6,787 nt of DNA from an uncultured Brachyspira sp. GTDB lineage: Bacteria > Spirochaetota > Brachyspiria > Brachyspirales > Brachyspiraceae. Location: the NCBI RefSeq assembly GCF_934747485.1, contig NZ_CAKVGN010000102.1, positions 1-6,787 of the forward strand, written 5' to 3'. Below the pieces are notes generated by a model, which saw only the letters and a program-made list of their open reading frames with translations, did no database searches and had not been told where the DNA came from. The translations under genes were made by a program, and so were the position numbers. Below, in pieces: positions 1-5,773 of this stretch; position 1 is the first letter of the stretch; every line of letters begins with the position of its first letter.

Positions 1-15
1 AATTGGGTTATTTAT

Positions 16-76
16 ATTATAAGGAATACCTACTTTTTTTAACTAAAAAATGTGCAATATCTCTGGCTCCTAAACA
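16..76 (+). repeat. Copy 1 of a ~62-bp inverted repeat pair, upstream of manC
   Basis: This segment matches the reverse complement of 6713-6774. By hand alignment about 57 of 62 positions agree, with four substitutions (32, 51, 61, 63) and one single-base indel. It begins ATTATAAGGAATACCT and ends TGGCTCCTAAACA. Inside, T7 (34-40) faces A6 (45-50), CC (29-30) can pair with GG (65-66), and AGGA (22-25) with TCCT (68-71), so a nested AU-rich fold is possible. All differences between the copies fall outside these arms. The element ends 20 bp before the -35 box of the manC promoter, the same arrangement as copy 2, so it probably lies upstream of the transcript rather than in it. The function is unknown. 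It could be an operator or upstream activator site, a small RNA gene, or the end of a mobile element. Confidence 0.85.
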
Positions 77-96
77 TATATGGGTTCTTATTTATA

Positions 97-124
97 TTGA
101 TATTTATTTATAATAAAATATAAT
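97..124 (+). promoter_or_regulatory. Putative sigma70-type promoter for manC
   Basis: TTGATA at 97-102 and TATAAT at 119-124 are separated by 16 bp. Transcription would start near 131, giving a leader of about 23 nt that contains the ribosome binding site AAGGAG (138-143), 10 nt before the ATG at 154. The -35 hexamer is identical to the one proposed for the minus-strand operon at the other end. The sequence around it (TTATTTATATTGATAT) is also nearly shared, so similarity between the two upstream regions continues from the repeat into the promoter. The AT-rich background makes hexamers cheap; the shared spacing is what supports the call. Confidence 0.6.
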
Positions 125-153
125 AAAAGTTAGTAAAAAGGAGTAAAGGTATA

Positions 154-1224
154 ATGAAAACTTCTGTAATTATCATGGCTGGCGGAATAGGGGAGAGATT
201 ATGGCCATTAAGCAGAGAAAAAAAACCAAAACAATTTTTAAAAATAATTGATAATAAATCCCTTATAGAACAGACAATAGATAGAGCTTTACAAATTACA
301 GAAGAAGAAAATATTTTTATAATAACAGGAAAGAGATATAAGGAAGCTTTTTTTACTTATATATCAAACTTTAAAAAAGATAATATTATATATGAACCTA
401 TTGGCAGAGATACTGCTGCTGCTGTGGCTTTGGGAGTATTAACTGTAAAAGAAAAAATAGGTAATTCAAATGTGGTAATAATTCCTGCTGACCCTATAAT
501 AAAAGAAGAGGATATATTTGTAAATACCATAAAAGAGGCAATTAAATTGACATCAGAAACTAAAAATATAGTAATTGTAGGAATAAAACCAACAAGGGCT
601 GAAACTGGATATGGATATATAAAATTAGATAAAAACATAAAAGGCAATGAATATATTGTTCATAAGTTTGTAGAAAAGCCCGATTTAGAAAACGCAAAGA
701 AGTTTTTGGAAGATGGAAGTTATTTATGGAATAGCGGTATGTTTATATGGGATAGTGAAAGCATATTAGACAGTATAAACAAATTTATGCCTGATACTTT
801 TAATAAAGTAAATGAGGCATTAAAAAATATTAACGATGAAAATAAAGCATTAGAAATATTTAACAGCATTGATAAAATTTCTTTCGACTTTGGAATAATG
901 GAGAAATTAGAAGATATTATATGTATAAAGTCAGAGTTTTTTTGGGACGATTTGGGAGCTTTTTCTGCACTTGGAAGAATACATGATAAAGATGAAAATA
1001 ATAATGTTGTAATAGGGCAGGTATATCTTAAAAACTCTAATAATAATATAATAATAAATGATGATGATGATTTGCTTACTTTAAATGGAATTAATAACAC
1101 AACAATAGTAAAATCTAATGGTGTTGTTTTAATGTATCCAAACAATGAAGATTCTAAAATAAAAGAGATATTAAAAGATATTAGAGAGAAAAATGAATTA
1201 AATAAATATAGAGAATTATTATAA
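154..1224 (+). CDS. manC: Mannose-1-phosphate guanylyltransferase (GDP-mannose pyrophosphorylase)
   Basis: The enzyme makes GDP-mannose from mannose 1-phosphate and GTP in the cytoplasm, supplying mannose and fucose-type sugars for envelope glycans. Family motifs are clear: the nucleotide-binding signature GGxGxRLWPLSR (residues 10-21) with KPKQFL at 24-29, EPxGRDTAAA at 81-90, GYGYI at 152-156, FVEKPD at 172-177, NSGMFIWD at 193-200 and WDDLG at 264-268. At 356 aa it is the short single-domain form, lacking the C-terminal phosphomannose isomerase domain of ~470-aa bifunctional enzymes. Residues 111-114 read PADP where many relatives have PADH or PSDH. The ATG at 154 is supported by AAGGAG 10 nt upstream. 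A triplet-repeat stretch near 1039-1070 encodes an Asn/Ile/Asp run (about residues 295-306). The gene is monocistronic and converges on the pentapeptide-like gene. The family call is strong; the glycan it serves is not visible here. Confidence 0.94.
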   Translation: MKTSVIIMAGGIGERLWPLSREKKPKQFLKIIDNKSLIEQTIDRALQITEEENIFIITGKRYKEAFFTYISNFKKDNIIYEPIGRDTAAAVALGVLTVKEKIGNSNVVIIPADPIIKEEDIFVNTIKEAIKLTSETKNIVIVGIKPTRAETGYGYIKLDKNIKGNEYIVHKFVEKPDLENAKKFLEDGSYLWNSGMFIWDSESILDSINKFMPDTFNKVNEALKNINDENKALEIFNSIDKISFDFGIMEKLEDIICIKSEFFWDDLGAFSALGRIHDKDENNNVVIGQVYLKNSNNNIIINDDDDLLTLNGINNTTIVKSNGVVLMYPNNEDSKIKEILKDIREKNELNKYRELL

Positions 1225-1238
1225 TTTTATATTTTTTT
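1205..1238 (+). terminator. Possible AU-rich intrinsic terminator of manC
   Basis: AATTAT (1214-1219) and ATAATT (1221-1226) form a palindrome over the stop codon. It is flanked by AATATA (1205-1210) and TATATT (1228-1233), which could extend the stem, and a T7 run (1232-1238) follows. The stem has no G-C pairs, so it is weak. It occupies the only space available between the two convergent genes. Confidence 0.3.
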
Positions 1239-2051
1239 ATTTAGAATAGTTTCTTTATATATTTTTTCTTTTGCTTGTTTTATTTTTTCTTTGCTTTCTT
1301 TTTCTTTTTTGTTTTTTTGATTATCTTCTATAAGTGTGCCATTTATTAATACATTTTTTAATATTATATTTTCATTGTTAATCAATTCATTAGGTAAAGT
1401 TATGCCTTTTATTTCAACATTTTCTAATTTAAAACTTTTATGAAAAATAAGGTTTCTGAAATCTGCATCCTTTTCAACTATTATATTCTCTAATGAAAAA
1501 TCATCTTTTAAGTTCACATTTAATAAACTTAAATTATTACTAAAATGAACATGATTGAAAACAGATTTTTTTATAAAGTCAGAATTAGTAAAATTGGCAT
1601 CGCAGTTAATTTTAGCATTATATAAATTAATGGATTCAAAATTAGACATCGAGAAGTTTAAATCCATATTTATAGTAGTATTTTTCATTATAATTTCTTT
1701 GTTTATGTTGGACATTTTTATAAATATGCCGGAATCAAATAAAGCATTAGTGAAATCAAGTGATATATCTAATTTCAAATTATTAATATTAAATGGTGCA
1801 TAAAATGAAGCATCAGAAAAATTAAAGTTAGAATCTTTTTCTATTTTTAAGCTTTCAAAACTAAAGCCTTCATAGCTAATCATATGAGAAAAGTTATAGT
1901 GCCCTCTATATATATCATCTCTTATAATGTTTCTAAATAGATTAGCTGGTTTACTATCTGATTTATGATGTATAATGCATAAATCATCTTTATAAACTTC
2001 TCTGTCGCATTTTTCTGTGTTTGATATTAATTGTTTACATATATTAGGCAT
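1227..2051 (-). CDS. Cys3His-motif protein with pentapeptide-like repeats
   Basis: A 274-aa protein without a signal peptide or membrane segment, so probably cytoplasmic. Residues 5-29 hold C5, C15, C25, H28 and H29, in the form C-x9-C-x9-C-x2-H. This resembles small zinc-binding N-terminal motifs of the DUF5763 type (C...C...YCxxH). From about 70 to 235 come degenerate repeats of about 20 residues with phenylalanines every five (NFSDASF, DFTNALF, NFTNSDF, DADFRNLIF), typical of the Pentapeptide_3 form of the right-handed beta-helix. The tail (about 241-270) is a Lys/Glu-rich, probably helical segment. The ATG lies 5 nt after the stop of the UPF0164 gene with no clear Shine-Dalgarno sequence, so translational coupling is likely. 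The molecular role is unknown; pentapeptide proteins often act as binding scaffolds. The gene is surely real, but the fold call is moderate. Confidence 0.75.
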   Translation of the reverse strand: MPNICKQLISNTEKCDREVYKDDLCIIHHKSDSKPANLFRNIIRDDIYRGHYNFSHMISYEGFSFESLKIEKDSNFNFSDASFYAPFNINNLKLDISLDFTNALFDSGIFIKMSNINKEIIMKNTTINMDLNFSMSNFESINLYNAKINCDANFTNSDFIKKSVFNHVHFSNNLSLLNVNLKDDFSLENIIVEKDADFRNLIFHKSFKLENVEIKGITLPNELINNENIILKNVLINGTLIEDNQKNKKEKESKEKIKQAKEKIYKETILNKKI

Positions 2052-2056
2052 AATTA

Positions 2057-3055
2057 TTAAAACATAAAGCTTAAACCAAAATCATGCGAAATATTATTTT
2101 TGTTAAACTCATCAAATATTATAGCATAATCAAGTCTAAACAAATCAATATATAATGAAAGCCCCAAAGAAACTCCATTATTTCCAATACCAAGTCTTGC
2201 TAAAATACCGCTTGGCAATTTAGCAGAACGTCTTTTTTGCATAGCACTAGGCTCATCTAATACACTCTCAGGCAAATCATCAAACCAAGAAGAAGAAGAT
2301 TTATTAAATAATCCTAATTTATTAAAATCTATTATCATAGCTTCAAGACCCAAAGATATATTATGAGTGATAGAAGGAACTCCAACAGAATAATTAAGCG
2401 AAACTGATACTGTAGAATCTTCTTTAGCATAAGCAACTGAAGCTACTATGTCGGTGTCTATATTGCCAAATACATTATCGTAAAAACCAAAATTCCTAAT
2501 ACCAGCACCAATTTTAAATACAGGAGTAAAAATAGATTGCATATAATATATGTCTAAAAATCCTCCAAAAATGTTTTTATTTAAAGAATTATTTAATACT
2601 CCTTTAATATTTCCACCTATAAAAGATTTATCATTTATAGCATAGGCAAAAGCAATGTTCGCTAAATAAACTCCGTTGTATATACTATCTTTTTTATTTC
2701 CAAGTATGTCATAAGATTGTATTTTATTTATTTCTGAAGCAAATCCAAAACCTATAGCATAAGAATTACCTGTATGAGAATATGATGCATTAAATATGTA
2801 TTCGTTTTTAAAATCTGGCGATAGGGTGTAATTTATATTAATGCTATCTCTAATAAGCCCCATTAGTGAGGCTGAGTTTACAAATAATGCAGAAGAATCA
2901 TTTCCTATTAAAAAAGTGCTGTTCATCATTCCTCTGCTTCTTGTGCTTGTATAATTTAAAATAGATAAAGAATGTCTTGAGGATAATGTATCAGCGTATA
3001 ATAAAAAGCTAAATACAAAAAGAATAATAAAAATAAAACTTAATTTTTTTATCAC
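2057..3055 (-). CDS. UPF0164-family (FadL-like) outer-membrane protein
   Basis: This is a 332-aa exported beta-barrel candidate. Residues 1-21 form a signal peptide (KK, a hydrophobic stretch, then LYA with cleavage before D22). The mature start, SRHSLSILNYTSTRSRGM followed by NDSSALFVNSASLMG, has the pattern of the spirochaete UPF0164 family, known from several Treponema paralogues proposed to be FadL-like transporters of long-chain fatty acids. Alternating polar/hydrophobic strands run to a terminal SFMF, and a C-terminal phenylalanine fits BAM-dependent barrel insertion. The start is GTG at 3053-3055, because no ATG precedes the signal peptide; a weak GAG-type ribosome binding site lies 7 nt upstream. 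It is first in a two-gene unit with the pentapeptide-like gene. The family call is good; substrate specificity is inferred only. Confidence 0.8.
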   Translation of the reverse strand: MIKKLSFIFIILFVFSFLLYADTLSSRHSLSILNYTSTRSRGMMNSTFLIGNDSSALFVNSASLMGLIRDSININYTLSPDFKNEYIFNASYSHTGNSYAIGFGFASEINKIQSYDILGNKKDSIYNGVYLANIAFAYAINDKSFIGGNIKGVLNNSLNKNIFGGFLDIYYMQSIFTPVFKIGAGIRNFGFYDNVFGNIDTDIVASVAYAKEDSTVSVSLNYSVGVPSITHNISLGLEAMIIDFNKLGLFNKSSSSWFDDLPESVLDEPSAMQKRRSAKLPSGILARLGIGNNGVSLGLSLYIDLFRLDYAIIFDEFNKNNISHDFGLSFMF

Positions 3056-3083
3056 GATAAAACTCTAATCAATAATTTTTGTT

Positions 3084-3112
3084 ATTATAACATATAAGAA
3101 CCCTTAATACAA
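3084..3112 (-). promoter_or_regulatory. Putative promoter of the UPF0164 gene
   Basis: On the minus strand TTGTAT (3112-3107) and TATAAT (3089-3084) are 17 bp apart. The start point would fall near 3077, giving a leader of about 22 nt before the GTG. The spacer contains GGGTTCTTAT (3103-3094), a 10-mer also found at 82-91 just upstream of the manC promoter. Confidence 0.55.
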
Positions 3113-3181
3113 TAAAATAATAGTTTGTAATAATAAATTATTGTATGGGCTAAACTAAGTATATTTTGTTATGCGAGTTTT

Positions 3182-3313
3182 ATGCTTTATTCAACTTTTC
3201 CCGCAGCTCGCACCACAGGCACTTCCTTCGGTCGCGGTGCAGACTTAGTCAAAAGAACCAAAAAGTGTAAGTGCTATAGCTTTATATATTTGGAGCATAT
3301 AAATCTAAAATAA
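3182..3313 (+). other. 43-codon open frame inside the GC-rich repeat (doubtful gene)
   Basis: ATG at 3182 opens a frame of 43 codons ending in TAA at 3311-3313. The product would start MLYSTFPAARTTGTSFGRG and continue with a basic, two-cysteine segment (KRTKKCKCY). There is no Shine-Dalgarno sequence before the ATG and no clear promoter. The arginine, alanine and threonine content follows from the local GC island and differs from all neighbouring proteins. Relics of this kind are often annotated as small hypothetical proteins. I think it more likely reflects a structured nucleic-acid repeat than a translated gene. Confidence 0.2.
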
Positions 3314-3360
3314 TGTCTATATTTTGTATATATATGAAAAGCTAAACTTATTAAATGCAG

Positions 3361-3437
3361 TTCTTTTGCTTCTTTTATACCAATACCGAGTAGGTGCCTA
3401 TCGGCAAAAGAAGTGGTGGTGCGGGGGTTAGCCCCCG
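3361..3437. repeat. Double hairpin structure with alternative pairings
   Basis: On the plus strand TTCTTTTGC (3361-3369) is the exact complement of GCAAAAGAA (3404-3412). The overlapping CTTCTTTT (3369-3376) pairs exactly with AAAAGAAG (3406-3413), so two outer stems compete for one partner. Inside them, CCGA and TAG (from 3386) face CTA and TCGG (to 3404) as an inner stem with one bulged G. Immediately downstream CGGGGG (3422-3427), loop TTAG and CCCCCG (3432-3437) make a perfect 6-bp GC hairpin. No T-tract follows directly on either strand, so it is not a canonical intrinsic terminator, though it sits after the end of the lipoprotein operon and could still mark its 3' end. Confidence 0.6.
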
Positions 3438-3491
3438 AAAACAATAAAAACATAAGAACTAATTTTTTTACAAACTTAAAAATATTTTTTA

Positions 3492-4334
3492 TTATTTATT
3501 ACCAAAATCATAATACAAAATATATTGCTCTATTAAATATTTTTCGCCATAATAAATTAATGCTATATAATATTCTCTATTTTTGCTAAAGTTTATATTG
3601 TCAATTCTGTTTACTGCTTTTTTTATGTAATTATAATTTTCATCAAAAAGTATAATCTCTATATCTTCTTTATATTCTAATATAATATTTATATAAGAAT
3701 CTATATCTGTTTTGTTTTTTATTCTGTAAAAATCTATATCTATAATATTTTCATTTTTTAAATATGGTTTAATTTTTTCATCTAAAACTAAGTCTTTATT
3801 AATAAAAAAACCGTTTATTTTTTGATTAGGATATTCTATTTCTTCAGCATAAAATATATTATCATTATATTCATTGCCATTTTTATATTTATAATCTTCA
3901 GAAAAATTTAGTTTTAGGTTATAGTCAACTTCATCTTGAGAGGTTAATTTTAATAAATATTCTTTTTCATTTAATAAAATATTTTTTAATTCTATATTTC
4001 CAAAGTAATTTTTTGCCTTTTGAGTTTCTACTCTAAAAACAATATCCCTATTTTCTTTATTATAAAACTCTAATACAATATCAGAGTTATTGTTAGCATA
4101 AAAACCAAAGTTCATTATAAAACCATTAGTAGGCTTAATATGATAATAGTCTATATCATCAATTTTAAAACTTCCTTTTAAGCTAATATCAGACTCTATA
4201 AATTGAGCATACTCTTCATTATTATTAGGCTCTATTTCATTAACTGTATTTGAATTGTTATTTTTATTGCAAGAAATTAATAATGTAAACGTGAAAATTA
4301 ATATAATATTTTTTATCATAAAATAATTAATCAT
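3492..4334 (-). CDS. Lipoprotein with two PPC-like domains
   Basis: This is a 280-aa predicted lipoprotein of unknown function. Residues 7-21 are a hydrophobic signal sequence ending in the lipobox LISC, with C22 as the lipidated cysteine, followed by an Asn/Ser-rich linker. Two divergent copies of a pre-peptidase C-terminal (PPC)-like domain follow. The first has EIEPNNNEEYAQ, then GSF and DDIDYYHIK (about 33-150). The second has NEYNDNIFYAEE, then NGFF and IDIDFYRIK (about 153-275). Such beta-sandwich domains usually accompany secreted enzymes or bind surface ligands; no catalytic domain is present. The ATG at 4334 overlaps the pncB stop as ATGA, implying coupled translation. A second ATG at 4319 would give a shorter n-region starting MIKN and is also possible. 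It is last in the operon, and the functional link to pncB is unclear. Confidence 0.75.
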   Translation of the reverse strand: MINYFMIKNIILIFTFTLLISCNKNNNSNTVNEIEPNNNEEYAQFIESDISLKGSFKIDDIDYYHIKPTNGFIMNFGFYANNNSDIVLEFYNKENRDIVFRVETQKAKNYFGNIELKNILLNEKEYLLKLTSQDEVDYNLKLNFSEDYKYKNGNEYNDNIFYAEEIEYPNQKINGFFINKDLVLDEKIKPYLKNENIIDIDFYRIKNKTDIDSYINIILEYKEDIEIILFDENYNYIKKAVNRIDNINFSKNREYYIALIYYGEKYLIEQYILYYDFGNK

Positions 4335-5530
4335 TCCATAGCAACAATTTTTAAATAATGTAAAAACTCTTTATCATCGCACATAGTTTTTCCATCATCA
4401 TCAGACAACTTAGCAACAGGCTTACCATTAACCATCTGAAGTTTCATTACAATATTTAAAGGTTTAGCAATAGGCTCAAAATCATTCATAATAAATGTAC
4501 CTATTCCAAATGTAACTTTAGTTTCGTTTTTGAACTCTTTATATATATTATAAGCTTTATCAAAATTAAGGCTGTCAGAGAAAAGAAGAGTTTTAGTTTT
4601 GGGGTCAATTCTTAAATCTTTATAATGCTTTATAACTTTGTATCCCCATTCAATAGGGTCTCCGGAATCATGCCTTATGCCGTCATATAGTTTTGCAAAA
4701 TATAAATCAAAATCTTTTAAAAATTTATCTGTTCCTAAAGTGTCTGATAATGCAATGCCTAAATCTCCTCTATATTCATTAACCCAAGATTGAAGCATGA
4801 ATTTCTGACTCTCCGCAAGCCTAACCTTATCTAAAGCCTGCCCAACTTGATAATATTCATGAGCATTAGTTCCAACAGCAAGTAGATTATACTTCTGAGC
4901 AAAATATACATTACTTGTACCTACCAAACAATCAGCAGGAACTTTTTCTTTTAATATAGAAATAGCCCTGTCTTGCCACTTAAAAGAAAATCTTCTCCTT
5001 GTTCCAAATTCAGAAAATTTAAAACCATTATCATTATTGTATATAGGAAGCAATTTTTTATCTAACTTTTTTATTAGATTTAATTCTCCCTGTCTATAAA
5101 CCTCTTTTTCTCCATTAGTTTTACAAATAGTGTAGTAATAATATATTTCGCTAATCATTGCAAGTACAGGTATTTCCCAAAGAATAGTTTGATACCAAGG
5201 ACCTTCTATAGAAACGGTTAATTTATTATCATCAAAAGAGGCATTAATATGCTCTTCTAAAGGTCTATATAATTTTAAAAACTCTATATAATCTCTCTTT
5301 ATAAATCTTAGTGAAGCTAAATATTCAAGTTCATGTTTTTGGAATGTTAGATTGCAAAAATGTTTTATCTGTTTTAAAAGCTCTTCATGCATTTCCTTAG
5401 TCCATTCTAACACATTTCTGCTTCTAAAAATATATTTTACCCAAACATTAGAAAATTGTCTTAAAGCACATTGCTGCATCGTGAATTTATATAAATCAGT
5501 ATCAAGCAAGCTATTTATTATTGTATCCAT
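4331..5530 (-). CDS. pncB: Nicotinate phosphoribosyltransferase
   Basis: The enzyme converts nicotinate and PRPP, with ATP hydrolysis, to nicotinate mononucleotide, the entry step of NAD salvage by the Preiss-Handler route. At 399 aa it matches the usual ~400-aa bacterial type. Signature segments are SLLDTDLYKFTMQQ (7-20), FGTRRRFS (175-182), GTSNVYFA (204-211), GTNAHEYYQ (220-228), GIRHDSGDP (284-292), FSDSLNFDK (317-325) and FGIGTF (341-346). H224 in the TNAHE motif corresponds to the histidine phosphorylated during catalysis in this family. The ATG at 5530 has AAGGAT 6 nt upstream, the best ribosome binding site in the operon. Only 24 bp separate it from the upstream AtpZ-like gene, with no room for a strong separate promoter. 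The 3' end overlaps the lipoprotein start by 4 bp. Confidence 0.95.
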   Translation of the reverse strand: MDTIINSLLDTDLYKFTMQQCALRQFSNVWVKYIFRSRNVLEWTKEMHEELLKQIKHFCNLTFQKHELEYLASLRFIKRDYIEFLKLYRPLEEHINASFDDNKLTVSIEGPWYQTILWEIPVLAMISEIYYYYTICKTNGEKEVYRQGELNLIKKLDKKLLPIYNNDNGFKFSEFGTRRRFSFKWQDRAISILKEKVPADCLVGTSNVYFAQKYNLLAVGTNAHEYYQVGQALDKVRLAESQKFMLQSWVNEYRGDLGIALSDTLGTDKFLKDFDLYFAKLYDGIRHDSGDPIEWGYKVIKHYKDLRIDPKTKTLLFSDSLNFDKAYNIYKEFKNETKVTFGIGTFIMNDFEPIAKPLNIVMKLQMVNGKPVAKLSDDDGKTMCDDKEFLHYLKIVAME

Positions 5531-5554
5531 AAATAAATCCTTAAAAAACCTTAT

Positions 5555-5773
5555 CTATTTTTTATTTCTTTCTATAATTTTAGAAAGTTGATAAAGTCTG
5601 TATATACCAGATATAAACCCAAAAAATATACCAGCTATAGTAAATAATGGAGAAGTATTTAATTTTTTATCAGCCAAGTTTCCAACAAAAGCAAGCCCAA
5701 GTATTATACTTCCAAACTCAATACCCAAAGCAGTGTATTTTATTCCATTTTTTATATTATTCTTGCTGTTCAT
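5555..5773 (-). CDS. AtpZ/AtpI-like small membrane protein
   Basis: This is a 72-aa protein with two hydrophobic helices (about 15-33 and 43-62), a short loop containing ADKKLNTSPLF, and a basic tail (KIIERNKK). The glycine-rich first helix, the (A)DKKLxTSP loop and the GIFFGFxxGIYRLYQ second helix match the AtpZ/AtpI family (PF09527). Members usually sit at the head of F-type ATP synthase operons and help c-ring assembly or ion supply. No ATP synthase subunit is present here, so this would be an orphan copy. The ATG at 5773 lies 17 bp inside the 3' end of the LytM-like gene and has no clear Shine-Dalgarno sequence, so it probably depends on translational coupling. The gene call is solid; the family call is moderate because the protein is short. 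Confidence 0.75.
   Translation of the reverse strand: MNSKNNIKNGIKYTALGIEFGSIILGLAFVGNLADKKLNTSPLFTIAGIFFGFISGIYRLYQLSKIIERNKK

Larger units (their letters stand above)
3121..3440. repeat. Structured GC-rich intergenic block, probably a dispersed repeat
   Basis: This block fills most of the 436-bp gap between the lipoprotein and UPF0164 genes and contains no conventional gene. Two GC-rich islands stand out: 3201-3240 is 28 of 40 G/C and 3413-3437 is 19 of 25. Island 1 can form a stem from GCACC (3210-3214) and GGTGC (3236-3240). Island 2 is the hairpin annotated separately. The AT-rich flanks share words in swapped order: GCTAAACT at 3149-3156 and 3341-3348, TATATTTTGT at 3160-3169 and 3318-3327. 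Composition and structure set the block apart from everything else here. It resembles intergenic repeats I associate with Brachyspira genomes, but repetition cannot be shown from one window. The rest of the gap (3441-3491) is plain AT-rich sequence. Confidence 0.55.

Noticed and set aside
357..647. 96-codon minus-strand open frame inside manC
   Set aside because: It lies antisense to a clearly recognised enzyme, has no family resemblance and no ribosome binding site. It is a shadow of manC.
1039..1070. Triplet microsatellite (AAT/GAT runs) in manC as a phase-variation site
   Set aside because: The units are in-frame triplets, so slippage would only change the length of an Asn/Asp loop, and the runs are short and interrupted.
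720..1145. 141-codon minus-strand open frame inside manC
   Set aside because: It is hydrophobic and low-complexity because it reads the complement of an Asn/Asp/Lys-rich gene. manC motifs run through the same bases.
1555..1803. 82-codon plus-strand open frame inside the pentapeptide-like gene
   Set aside because: It is antisense to a longer frame with repeats and a plausible operon position, and has no promoter or ribosome binding site.
3422..3437. Intrinsic terminator at the GC hairpin
   Set aside because: The stem is ideal, but A's follow it on the plus strand and CACCACCAC on the minus strand, with no T-tract. I keep it only as a structured repeat.
3121..3440. CRISPR array or tRNA/rRNA gene in the intergenic block
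   Set aside because: There are no regularly spaced direct repeats, no cloverleaf and no rRNA-like conserved segments.
5352..5591. 79-codon plus-strand open frame over the 5' end of pncB
   Set aside because: It is antisense to the conserved N-terminal motif of pncB and extends into the AtpZ-like gene; no independent support.
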